From Mycobacterium sp. 852002-10029_SCH5224772 (GTDB lineage: Bacteria; Actinomycetota; Actinomycetes; Mycobacteriales; Mycobacteriaceae), in assembly GCF_001667315.1 (NCBI RefSeq), contig NZ_LZHT01000075.1, positions 82,702 to 146,701 on the forward strand: a DNA stretch of 64,000 nt. The letters are read 5' to 3'. The notes beneath the pieces are model-generated. The model made no database searches and had not been told where the DNA came from. It saw nothing but the letters and a program-made list of their open reading frames with translations. A program made the position numbers and the translations under genes. This document shows positions 30,710-38,103 of the stretch, in pieces (the first letter of the stretch is position 1; each line of letters begins with the position of its first letter).

Positions 30710-31765
30710 ATGCCAACAGAAGCAGCAGTCAAGGCAGAACAAACTTTGATTCATGTTCTATGGATCAACGCGGGCCTCAGTTGCGATGGTGATTCGGTGG
30801 CGTTGACTGCCGCCACCCAGCCCAGCGTCGAGGAAATCGCCTTGGGGGCCCTGCCCGGACTCCCCCAGGTCGCCGTGCACTGGCCTCTGATCGACTTCGA
30901 ATGCGGGCCCAATGGAGGAGCGGATGACTTCCTCGAGTGGTTCTTCAGGGCCGACCGCGGCGAGCTGGAACCCTTTGTGCTTGTGGTCGAAGGATCCATC
31001 CCGAACGAGAAGATCAAGGACGAGGGCTACTGGTGCGGGTTCGGCAACGACCCCGCCACCGGCCAGCCGATGACCACCAGCGAGTGGCTCGACCGGTTGG
31101 CGCCCAAGGCGACCGCGATCGTGGCGGTCGGGACCTGCGCCACCTACGGGGGCATCCACGCGATGGCCGGTAACCCGACCGGGGCGATGGGGGTGCCCGA
31201 CTATCTGGGCTGGGACTGGACGAGCAAGGCTGGGATTCCGATCGTGTGTGTCCCCGGCTGCCCGATCCAGCCGGACAACCTGTCGGAGACCCTGACTTAT
31301 CTGCTCTACATGGCGACCGGTCAGGCGCCGATGATCCCGCTCGACGATGCGCTGCGTCCACAGTGGTTGTTCGGCGCCACCGTGCACGAGGGGTGCGACC
31401 GGGCCGGCTACTACGAGCAGGGTGACTTCGCCACCGAGTACGGATCACCGAAATGCATTGTCAAACTTGGGTGTTGGGGACCCGTCGTCAAATGCAATGT
31501 GCCCAAGCGTGGATGGATGAACGGTGTCGGCGGCTGTCCCAACGTCGGCGGCATCTGCATTGGCTGCACGATGCCGGGGTTCCCCGACAAATTCATGCCG
31601 TTCATGGACGAGCCGCCGGGCGGCAAGATCTCGAGCACCGCGTCGGGGTTGTACGGAACCGTGATTCGCAGTCTGAGGGGTATCACGGAACGCACCCTCG
31701 ACAAGGAGCCGCGGTGGCGCCACAACGGCGACAAACTCACCACCGGAGCGCGCCGCACCTGGTAG
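30710..31765 (+). CDS. hhyS: [NiFe]-hydrogenase small subunit, group 1h (Hhy)
   Basis: A 351-residue Fe-S electron-transfer subunit. The canonical CxGC at the N-terminus is Cys25-Asp26-Gly27-Asp28, i.e. the second cysteine is replaced by Asp, as in actinobacterial high-affinity hydrogenases. Other ligand segments are GTCATYGG (Cys143), CVPGCPIQPD (Cys180, 184), CIVKLGCWG (249, 255) and CPN...CIGC (276, 283, 286). There is no Tat signal and no C-terminal membrane helix, so the enzyme is cytoplasmic. A hairpin overlaps its stop. Confidence 0.95.
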   Translation: MPTEAAVKAEQTLIHVLWINAGLSCDGDSVALTAATQPSVEEIALGALPGLPQVAVHWPLIDFECGPNGGADDFLEWFFRADRGELEPFVLVVEGSIPNEKIKDEGYWCGFGNDPATGQPMTTSEWLDRLAPKATAIVAVGTCATYGGIHAMAGNPTGAMGVPDYLGWDWTSKAGIPIVCVPGCPIQPDNLSETLTYLLYMATGQAPMIPLDDALRPQWLFGATVHEGCDRAGYYEQGDFATEYGSPKCIVKLGCWGPVVKCNVPKRGWMNGVGGCPNVGGICIGCTMPGFPDKFMPFMDEPPGGKISSTASGLYGTVIRSLRGITERTLDKEPRWRHNGDKLTTGARRTW

Positions 31766-31778
31766 GTCACCTACCGGG
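31758..31778 (+). other. Intercistronic stem-loop between hhyS and hhyL
   Basis: Around the hhyS stop codon, GGTAGGT-C-ACCTACC is a perfect palindrome (31761-31775); as RNA it can form an 8-pair stem (one G-U) with a GUCAC loop. It may protect the upstream message or tune subunit ratio in the 101-base gap. Confidence 0.45.
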
Positions 31779-31866
31779 CCGGCGCGCTCCTTCTCCACTT
31801 CGAGACGAAGAGCCGTCGCCGCATCCGCGAACGCGGACAGCAGCCAAAGCGGGAAGAAGTAGCGCG

Positions 31867-33666
31867 ATGACAACCATTGTTCCTGAACCCACCCACGCCA
31901 CCAGGGAACCCGGCCAATTGGTCGACATGGCCTGGGATCCCATCACCAGGATCGTGGGCAGCCTAGGCATCTACACCAAGATCGACTTCGAGAACAAAGA
32001 AGTCGTCGAGTGCCACAGCACCTCGTCGATCTTCCGGGGTTACTCGATTTTCATGAAGGGCAAGGATCCTCGCGACGCCCACTTCATCACCAGCCGCATC
32101 TGCGGTATCTGCGGCGACAACCACGCCACCTGTTCGTGTTACGCGCAGAACATGGCCTACGGGGTCAAGCCACCGCATCTGGGCGAGTGGATCGTGAATC
32201 TCGGCGAGGCGGCGGAATACATGTTCGACCACAACATCTTCCAGGAGAACCTGGTCGGCGTGGACTTCTGCGAGAAGATGGTCGCCGAGACCAACCCGAG
32301 CGTGCTCTCGCTGGCCGAGAAGACACCGGCACCGCATGCCGACGCCCACGGGTACAAGACGATCGCCGACATCATGCGCTCGCTCAACCCGTTCAGTGGC
32401 GAGTTCTATCGCGAAGCGCTTGTGGTCAGCCGGACGACGCGGGAAATGTTCTGCCTCATGGAGGGTCGCCACGTACACCCCTCGACGCTGTACCCCGGCG
32501 GGGTCGGCACCGTCGCGACCATCCAGTTGATGACCGACTACATGACCCGGCTGATGCGCTATGTCGAATTCATGAAGAAGGTCGTACCGATGCACGACGA
32601 CCTGTTCGACTTCTTCTACGACGCGCTGCCCGGTTACGAGAACGTCGGGCTGCGCCGCACCCTGCTCGGCTGCTGGGGTTCCTTCCAGGACCCCGAGGTG
32701 TGCAACTTCGAGTACAAGGACATGGAGCGCTGGGGTAACGCGATGTTCGTCACCCCCGGCGTGGTGGTCGACGGCAAACTGGTCACCCACTCGCTGGTGG
32801 ACATCAACCTCGGAATCCGGATCCTGTTGGGCAGTTCGTATTACGACGACTGGACCGACCAGGAAATGTTCGTCAAGACCGACCCGCTGGGCAACGCGGT
32901 GGACCGCCGGCACCCGTGGAACCAGCACACCAACCCGCACCCCCAGAAGCGGGACCTGGACGGTGGAAAGTACACCTGGGTGATGTCGCCACGCTGGTTC
33001 GACGGCAAGGATCACCTGGCGCTGGACACCGGCGGTGGTCCGCTGGCCCGGCTGTGGGCGACCGCCCTGGCCGGCCTGGTCGACATCGGCTACGTCCAGG
33101 CCACCGGTCAGAGCGTGAAGATCAACCTGCCCAAGACGGCCCTGAAGGGACCCGTCGAGTTGGAGTGGAAGATCCCGAAGTACGGCAGCAACACGCTCGA
33201 ACGCGACCGGGCGCGCACCTACTTCCAGGCCTACGCGGCGGCCTGCGCTTTACGTTTCGCCGAGAAGGCGCTGGAAGAGATTCGTGCCGGTCGCACCAAG
33301 ACCTGGGAGAAGTTCAAGGTGCCCGACGAGGGCATCGGCTGCGGCTTCACCGAGGCGGTGCGTGGCGTGCTCAGCCACCACCTGGTGATCCGGGACGGCA
33401 AGATCGCCAACTACCACCCGTACCCGCCGACCCCGTGGAACGCGAGTCCGCGCGACAGCTTCGGCACACCGGGACCGTATGAAGACGCGGTGCAGGGCCA
33501 GCCGATCTTCGAGGAGAACGGCCTGGACAATTTCAAGGGAATCGACATCATGCGCACAGTGCGCAGCTTCGATCCGTGCCTGCCGTGTGGTGTGCATATG
33601 TACCTGGGGAAGGGCAAGTCCCTGGACAGACTGCACACGCCGACCCAGTCGCCCGTCGGGGAGTGA
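31867..33666 (+). CDS. hhyL: [NiFe]-hydrogenase large subunit, group 1h (Hhy)
   Basis: A 599-residue catalytic subunit. The four Ni ligands are in RICGICGDNH (Cys79, Cys82) and DPCLPCGVH (Cys571, Cys574). The segment after His577 is a 22-residue tail (MYLGKGK...) that should be cleaved by the maturation protease once nickel is bound. ATG 31867 gives the family start (DMAWDPITRIVG at about 20). The enzyme oxidises H2 at very low concentration and is O2-insensitive in studied relatives. The Fe-S protein gene follows after 1 base. Confidence 0.97.
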   Translation: MTTIVPEPTHATREPGQLVDMAWDPITRIVGSLGIYTKIDFENKEVVECHSTSSIFRGYSIFMKGKDPRDAHFITSRICGICGDNHATCSCYAQNMAYGVKPPHLGEWIVNLGEAAEYMFDHNIFQENLVGVDFCEKMVAETNPSVLSLAEKTPAPHADAHGYKTIADIMRSLNPFSGEFYREALVVSRTTREMFCLMEGRHVHPSTLYPGGVGTVATIQLMTDYMTRLMRYVEFMKKVVPMHDDLFDFFYDALPGYENVGLRRTLLGCWGSFQDPEVCNFEYKDMERWGNAMFVTPGVVVDGKLVTHSLVDINLGIRILLGSSYYDDWTDQEMFVKTDPLGNAVDRRHPWNQHTNPHPQKRDLDGGKYTWVMSPRWFDGKDHLALDTGGGPLARLWATALAGLVDIGYVQATGQSVKINLPKTALKGPVELEWKIPKYGSNTLERDRARTYFQAYAAACALRFAEKALEEIRAGRTKTWEKFKVPDEGIGCGFTEAVRGVLSHHLVIRDGKIANYHPYPPTPWNASPRDSFGTPGPYEDAVQGQPIFEENGLDNFKGIDIMRTVRSFDPCLPCGVHMYLGKGKSLDRLHTPTQSPVGE

Positions 33667-33667
33667 C

Positions 33668-34561
33668 ATGGCGGATCGCCCGGACAAGTCCGCGAATGAC
33701 GCGCAGTGGCGCACAGCGGGCGATCGGATCCAGACACTGCTGGATTCCTGCGCAGCGAGTGGGACCGTCGCGTATGACCGTGCGCAGCAACTGGTTCGCG
33801 AGGTAGCCGGGCTCTACGGCGCCGGACTGGAGCGGATCATGCGGATGGCCGGCGATCCCGGACCGGACGGGGGGCTGGTCGAGCGGCTGGCCACCGACGA
33901 CCTGGTGGCCAGCCTGCTCCTGGTGCACGGCCTGCATCCGCACGACGTGCACCGCAGGGTCTCCGATGCGCTGGATCGGGTGCGGCCCTATCTGGGTTCG
34001 CATGGCGGGGACGTCGACCTGCTCGAGATCGCCGGCGGCGACACGGTGCGTTTGGCCTTCACCGGCAGCTGCAAGAGCTGCCCGTCCTCGGCGGTGACGC
34101 TGGAACTGGCCGTGCAGGACGCGGTGCGCGCGGCGGCGCCGGAGATCTCCTCTATCGAGGTGGTGACCCCCTCCAGCCTGATCCCGGCCGAATCACTGAT
34201 GGCGCACGTCAAGTCCACTGGGCGCGCCGTCGGCTGGCACCCGATACCCGAGCTGGCCGACCTGGCGCCCGGCGAAGTGGCGGGCTTCCTGGTCGGCGCC
34301 GCAACGATGCTGGCGTGCCGGGTCGATGGACAGACGTTCGCCTATCGCGACCACTGTCCGGTATGTGACGATTCGCTCGCCGGCGCGGCGCTGCACGCAA
34401 CGCTGCTGGAATGTCCGCGCTGTCACACACATTTCGACGTCGCGCGCGCGGGGGCTTCTGCCATCGAGGCTCACCTCGAGCCGTTGCCGTTGCTGGCCCG
34501 TGACGGCGTGCTCTCGGTGGCACTGCCCTCCGAACAGCACGCCATGGGAGCCAGAGCATGA
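33668..34561 (+). CDS. NifU-domain/Rieske-like iron-sulfur protein (HhyE-like)
   Basis: A 297-residue protein. Residues about 90-170 form a NifU C-terminal-type domain (VRPYLGSHGGDVDLLEI) with the CxxC Cys135-Cys138. Residues about 205-270 resemble a Rieske fold, but both histidine ligands of a Rieske centre are replaced: Cys230-x-x-Cys233 and Cys249-x-x-Cys252-His, so a 4-Cys (rubredoxin-like or 2Fe-2S) site is expected. Genes of this kind accompany group 1h/2a hydrogenases and are thought to carry electrons to the respiratory chain. Coupled to the next gene by ATGA. Confidence 0.8.
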   Translation: MADRPDKSANDAQWRTAGDRIQTLLDSCAASGTVAYDRAQQLVREVAGLYGAGLERIMRMAGDPGPDGGLVERLATDDLVASLLLVHGLHPHDVHRRVSDALDRVRPYLGSHGGDVDLLEIAGGDTVRLAFTGSCKSCPSSAVTLELAVQDAVRAAAPEISSIEVVTPSSLIPAESLMAHVKSTGRAVGWHPIPELADLAPGEVAGFLVGAATMLACRVDGQTFAYRDHCPVCDDSLAGAALHATLLECPRCHTHFDVARAGASAIEAHLEPLPLLARDGVLSVALPSEQHAMGARA

Positions 34562-35202
34562 CGACCCCGTATGACGTACTGGCGCGCGTCACCGGCGACC
34601 GGGGCGCTCCCCAGCCGACCGGCGAGCGCTGCGAAATGTGCGCGGAGCTGATCGCTGACGAGCACCAGCACGTCGTCAATCTGACTGACCGGCAACTGAT
34701 GTGCGTCTGCCGCGCCTGCTATCTGCTGTTCACCGACTCCCACGCCGAGCTGCGCTACCGCGCCGTGCCGGACCGGTATCTGTCGTTTCCCGACTTCGCG
34801 CTGGATCGCCTGGTGTGGGAGGCGCTGCAGATCCCGGTGGGAGTCGCCTTCTTCTTCACCAACTCGGTGCTGGGGCACACCGTCGCGTTCTACCCGGGAC
34901 CGGCCGGGGCAACCGAGTCGGAGTTGGAGATGGATGTGTGGGACACGATTCGCAGCGCGGACGCGAGAGTGGAGCTGCTGAACGAGGACGTGGAGGCGCT
35001 GCTCGTCCGGGTTGCCGATGGCCCCGCGGATGGCGAATTGCCGGAGCCGGAAAGCTATCTCGTCCCGATCGACGCCTGCTACGAATTCGTTGGGCGATTG
35101 CGCATGCTGTGGCACGGCTTTGACGGCGGCCAGCAGGCGCGCGAATTCATCGACGGGTTCTTCGACCGGCTCGCCGCCCGCGCGGTACGGACGCCGCGAT
35201 GA
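34558..35202 (+). CDS. Hydrogenase-associated zinc-ribbon protein (DUF5947-like)
   Basis: A 214-residue cytoplasmic protein. The N-terminus has Cys25-x-x-Cys28 and Cys51-x-x-Cys54 (CEMC, CRAC), a zinc or iron ribbon, followed by an alpha/beta domain (ALQIPVGVAFFFTNSV, YPGPAGATESEL). It overlaps both neighbours by ATGA, so it is made with the Fe-S protein. I believe such proteins carry the DUF5947 label; the function is not known. A role in enzyme assembly or electron transfer is inferred from position. Confidence 0.75.
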   Translation: MTTPYDVLARVTGDRGAPQPTGERCEMCAELIADEHQHVVNLTDRQLMCVCRACYLLFTDSHAELRYRAVPDRYLSFPDFALDRLVWEALQIPVGVAFFFTNSVLGHTVAFYPGPAGATESELEMDVWDTIRSADARVELLNEDVEALLVRVADGPADGELPEPESYLVPIDACYEFVGRLRMLWHGFDGGQQAREFIDGFFDRLAARAVRTPR

Positions 35203-35858
35203 ACGGGCAGCCGATGAATGTGAGCTTTGCCGTTCTGGACGTGACGGCCGAACCGTACGCCGTAAGCCCGGTCCTCACCGCCCGCATCGGCGTCACCAGC
35301 AGCGGCGAGGACCCGGTGCACGCCATCGCGCTGCGTTGCCAGGTCAGAATCGAACCGCTGCGGCGCTCCTACTCCGATGACGAAGCGGCCGGCGTGACGG
35401 ACTTGTTCGGGGCCCGCGAACGTTGGGCGAGCACCCAGCGCACCTTCCTCTGGCAGCATTGCACCGCGATGGTGCCGGGGTTCACCGGGAGCGTGATCGC
35501 GGCGCTCCCCCTGGATTGCACCTACGACTTCGAGGTCGCCGCCGCCAAGTACCTGCACGCGCTGCGCGACGGCACGGTACCGCTTCAGTTCTTGTTCAGC
35601 GGAACGATTTTCGTCAACTCCGAGCGCGGGTTCTCGGTTCAGCAGGTGCCGTGGGACTGCGAGGACCGCTACGACATGCCGGTCGGCGTCTGGCGGGATC
35701 TGATCGCGCGGCACTATCCCAACAGCGGCTGGATCCGGCTGAGCCACGAAACCATCTCGGAGCTGGCCGCATACAAATCGGGCGGGGGAATGCTCGACTT
35801 CGACCAGGCCATCGCCTCATTGTTGGGCGCCACCGCCGACCGCGAGGTGACGCGATGA
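35199..35858 (+). CDS. Conserved hydrogenase-cluster protein (DUF6084-like)
   Basis: A 219-residue protein read as mostly beta structure (FAVLDVTAEPYAVSPVLTARIGV, RCQVRIEPLRR, TYDFEVAAAKYL, FLFSGTIFV). No metal motifs or membrane segments. ATGA overlaps on both sides. The DUF6084 label is from memory. Such a beta-sandwich could be an assembly scaffold; no catalytic role is visible. Confidence 0.7.
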   Translation: MNGQPMNVSFAVLDVTAEPYAVSPVLTARIGVTSSGEDPVHAIALRCQVRIEPLRRSYSDDEAAGVTDLFGARERWASTQRTFLWQHCTAMVPGFTGSVIAALPLDCTYDFEVAAAKYLHALRDGTVPLQFLFSGTIFVNSERGFSVQQVPWDCEDRYDMPVGVWRDLIARHYPNSGWIRLSHETISELAAYKSGGGMLDFDQAIASLLGATADREVTR

Positions 35859-37210
35859 CATCGAGCTGGGACCGGGCCCGCGCCGTCGCCGACGCGGTGC
35901 TCTACGAAGGCTACCTGCTCTATCCGTACCGGGGAACCTCGAGCAAGAACCAATCGCGCTGGCAGTTCGGCGTTTTGGGACCGAGCGGTGCGGCCGAGGC
36001 GGGTCTTGGTGAAGACGCCACCCTTTCCGCGGAGTTCCTGGTTGACGACGCCCAGGCGATGATTCTTGTGGTGCGGTTCCTGCAGTTACAGCACCGCAGG
36101 GCCGAGCGGGAAACGGGTCACGGCTTCGAGCCTGTCGATGAGCTCGACACCCCGGCCCGGTCGTGGCTGACCTGGGACGAAGCAGTGGAGTGCGAAATCT
36201 CCTTCGGCCCACTTGTGTTCGATGATCAACGGTGGTCGCTGCCGGTGTCGGCCGACGCGGCGACCGATGTCGAACTGCTCGACGGCGGCCGGTTGGTTCG
36301 CGAGCGAGGTGAGGTGCGTGGCGTGCTCACCGTCACCAGCGAGCCCGACGGCGACCTGCGGCGGGTCTGCGTACGGGTGGACAACACCGGAGCGGCCGCG
36401 CGCGACAAGGGCGACGCCATCGCACGATCCATGATCGGAACACACCTCATCGCCGAGGCGGTCGGCGGCCAGTTCGTCTCGCTGCTCGAGCCGCCGCAGG
36501 CCGCGGCCGACGCGGTGTCCCGGTGCCGCCAGCATCGCTGCTTCCCGGTGCTGGCCGGGCCAGCGGGCACCCACGACACGCTGCTGATCTCACCGATCAT
36601 CCTCTACGACCACCCCGAGGTAGCCGAACAGAGCGACACGACGCTGTACGACTGCACCGAGATCGACGAAATCCTCACGCTGCGCGTGATGACGATGACG
36701 GACGAGGAGAAGGCGCAGGCCCGGGCGACCGACCCGCGGGCGGCGCGAATCATCGACGAATGTGACGCCATGTCGCCCGAGGCGATGGCCCGGTTGCACG
36801 GTGTGCTGCGCGATCCGCGCTCGCTGCGCGGACCTACCGATCTGGTGCCGGAGATCCCCGAGGGCGTCGACTGGTGGGATCCGCTGGCGGACACCGCCGT
36901 CCGGCCCGAGATCGATGCGGTGCTGGTGAACGGGACCCGGGTGGCCCGGGGCAGCACGGTCCGGTTGCGGCCGCGGCGCAACGCCGATGCCCAGGACATT
37001 TTCGTCGCCGGCAAGACCGCCCGTGTCACGTCGGTGCATGAGGACGTCGAGGGCAACAAGCACGTCGCCGTGGTCGTCGACGAAGACCCGGCCGCGGACC
37101 TGCACGACTGGTATGGCCGCTACCTGTACTTCTCCCCCGACGAAGTCGAACCGCTGCAATCGCAGCACAACACATCAACCCCCGAAAGGAGTTCGGCATG
37201 GAAGTCCTAG
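35855..37210 (+). CDS. Hydrogenase-cluster protein of unknown function, 451 aa
   Basis: A protein without an assigned family. Residues 1-80 begin AVADAVLYEGYLLYPYRGTSSKN; the middle has FVSLLEPPQAAADAVSRCRQ and FPVLAG; a helix-rich segment at about 285-340 is followed by a C-terminal beta domain (RVARGSTVRLRP, DIFVAGKTARVTSVH, HVAVVVDEDP) resembling a small SH3/nitrile-hydratase-like barrel. Acidic overall, no signal peptide. It overlaps the previous gene by ATGA and the next, membrane-peptide, gene by 13 bases. Conserved in group 1h clusters as far as I recall; role unknown. Confidence 0.7.
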   Translation: MTSSWDRARAVADAVLYEGYLLYPYRGTSSKNQSRWQFGVLGPSGAAEAGLGEDATLSAEFLVDDAQAMILVVRFLQLQHRRAERETGHGFEPVDELDTPARSWLTWDEAVECEISFGPLVFDDQRWSLPVSADAATDVELLDGGRLVRERGEVRGVLTVTSEPDGDLRRVCVRVDNTGAAARDKGDAIARSMIGTHLIAEAVGGQFVSLLEPPQAAADAVSRCRQHRCFPVLAGPAGTHDTLLISPIILYDHPEVAEQSDTTLYDCTEIDEILTLRVMTMTDEEKAQARATDPRAARIIDECDAMSPEAMARLHGVLRDPRSLRGPTDLVPEIPEGVDWWDPLADTAVRPEIDAVLVNGTRVARGSTVRLRPRRNADAQDIFVAGKTARVTSVHEDVEGNKHVAVVVDEDPAADLHDWYGRYLYFSPDEVEPLQSQHNTSTPERSSAWKS

Positions 37211-37317
37211 GTTGGATATTCATCGCCATCGTCGCGCTGGTGGTCGCGGTTGCATTGGCGCTCGGCGTGATATCCGTGCCCGATGCCCGCCGCTACCTCA
37301 AATTGAGGCGGATGTAG
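37198..37317 (+). CDS. 39-residue single-pass membrane peptide (DUF6893-like)
   Basis: A very short gene inside the hydrogenase operon. ATG 37198 is preceded by GAAAGGAG at 7 bases. The peptide starts MEVLGWIFIAIVALVVAV, forms one transmembrane helix at about residues 3-26, and ends in a basic tail (DARRYLKLRRM) that should stay in the cytoplasm. It lies between the 451-residue protein and the protease. Small proteins of this pattern occur in actinobacteria; a membrane-anchoring role for the soluble hydrogenase is my inference. Confidence 0.7.
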   Translation: MEVLGWIFIAIVALVVAVALALGVISVPDARRYLKLRRM

Positions 37318-37334
37318 CCGACGCGGATACCACC

Positions 37335-37832
37335 ATGTCAGCACGCATCCTGGTAGCCGGAATCGGCAATATCTTTCTGGGCGACGACGGATTCGGCTCG
37401 GAAGTGGTCCGCAACGCCGACCTGCCGCAGGACGATCCGACGGTCCAGGTCATCGACTACGGAATCAGGGGCATGCACCTGGCCTATGACCTGCTCGAGG
37501 AGTGGGACTCGCTGGTCCTCGTCGACGCCGTCCCCAGCCGCGGGCATCCGGGGACCTTGCACGTCTTTCAGGCCGATCACGAATCGCCTTCGCGGGCATT
37601 CGGTCTGGACGGTCACAGCATGGACCCGGCCGCGGTCTTCGCCAGCCTGCGGGCCCTGGGCGGACGTCCGCCCTACACCGTGGTCGTCGGCTGCGAGGCG
37701 GGCAGCGTCCAGGAGGGAATCGGCCTGACCGAACCGGTCGCCAACGCCGTCCCCCGGGCCGCACGGGCGGTCGAAGAGATCGTCGCGGCATTGCACGGCG
37801 CGCCACTACCCGCGGCAGAAGGCGGGTGCTGA
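37335..37832 (+). CDS. Hydrogenase maturation protease (HupD/HybD family)
   Basis: A 165-residue endopeptidase that removes the large-subunit C-terminal tail after nickel insertion. The N-terminal VAGIGNIFLGDDGFGSEVV contains the first nickel-sensing acid; VLVDAVPSRG and DGHSMDP supply the second Asp and the His. ATG 37335 is preferred. The stop is 3 bases from hypC. The expected cleavage is after His577 of the large subunit. Confidence 0.93.
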   Translation: MSARILVAGIGNIFLGDDGFGSEVVRNADLPQDDPTVQVIDYGIRGMHLAYDLLEEWDSLVLVDAVPSRGHPGTLHVFQADHESPSRAFGLDGHSMDPAAVFASLRALGGRPPYTVVVGCEAGSVQEGIGLTEPVANAVPRAARAVEEIVAALHGAPLPAAEGGC

Positions 37833-37835
37833 AAC

Positions 37836-38102
37836 ATGTGTCTGGGCATACCGGGGCAGGTCATCGCAATGCTGGACGGTTTCGCGGGGCAGCTGGCGCT
37901 GGTCGACGTCGTCGGGGAACAGCGCAAGGTGAACATCGGCATGTTGCCGGAAGAGACGTTCGCGCCGGGTGATTGGGTGATCATCCACATGGGCTTCGCC
38001 GTGGAGAAGACGGATCGCGCCGGGGCCGAGCAGGCCATGGCCGGCTTGGAGTTGATGGGCCGGGGCCGCGGCAACCCGCCGGTCCGCCCGGAGGACGGTT
38101 GA
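37836..38102 (+). CDS. hypC: Hydrogenase assembly chaperone HypC (first copy)
   Basis: An 88-residue HypC/HybG chaperone with the obligatory N-terminus MCLGIPGQV, Cys2 being the Fe(CN)2CO carrier residue, and the beta-barrel pattern [32 protein letters not shown]. It shuttles the iron unit with HypD and keeps the large subunit open. A second copy is at 43062 and a third, fused, at 40479. Confidence 0.95.
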   Translation: MCLGIPGQVIAMLDGFAGQLALVDVVGEQRKVNIGMLPEETFAPGDWVIIHMGFAVEKTDRAGAEQAMAGLELMGRGRGNPPVRPEDG

Positions 38103-38103
38103 G

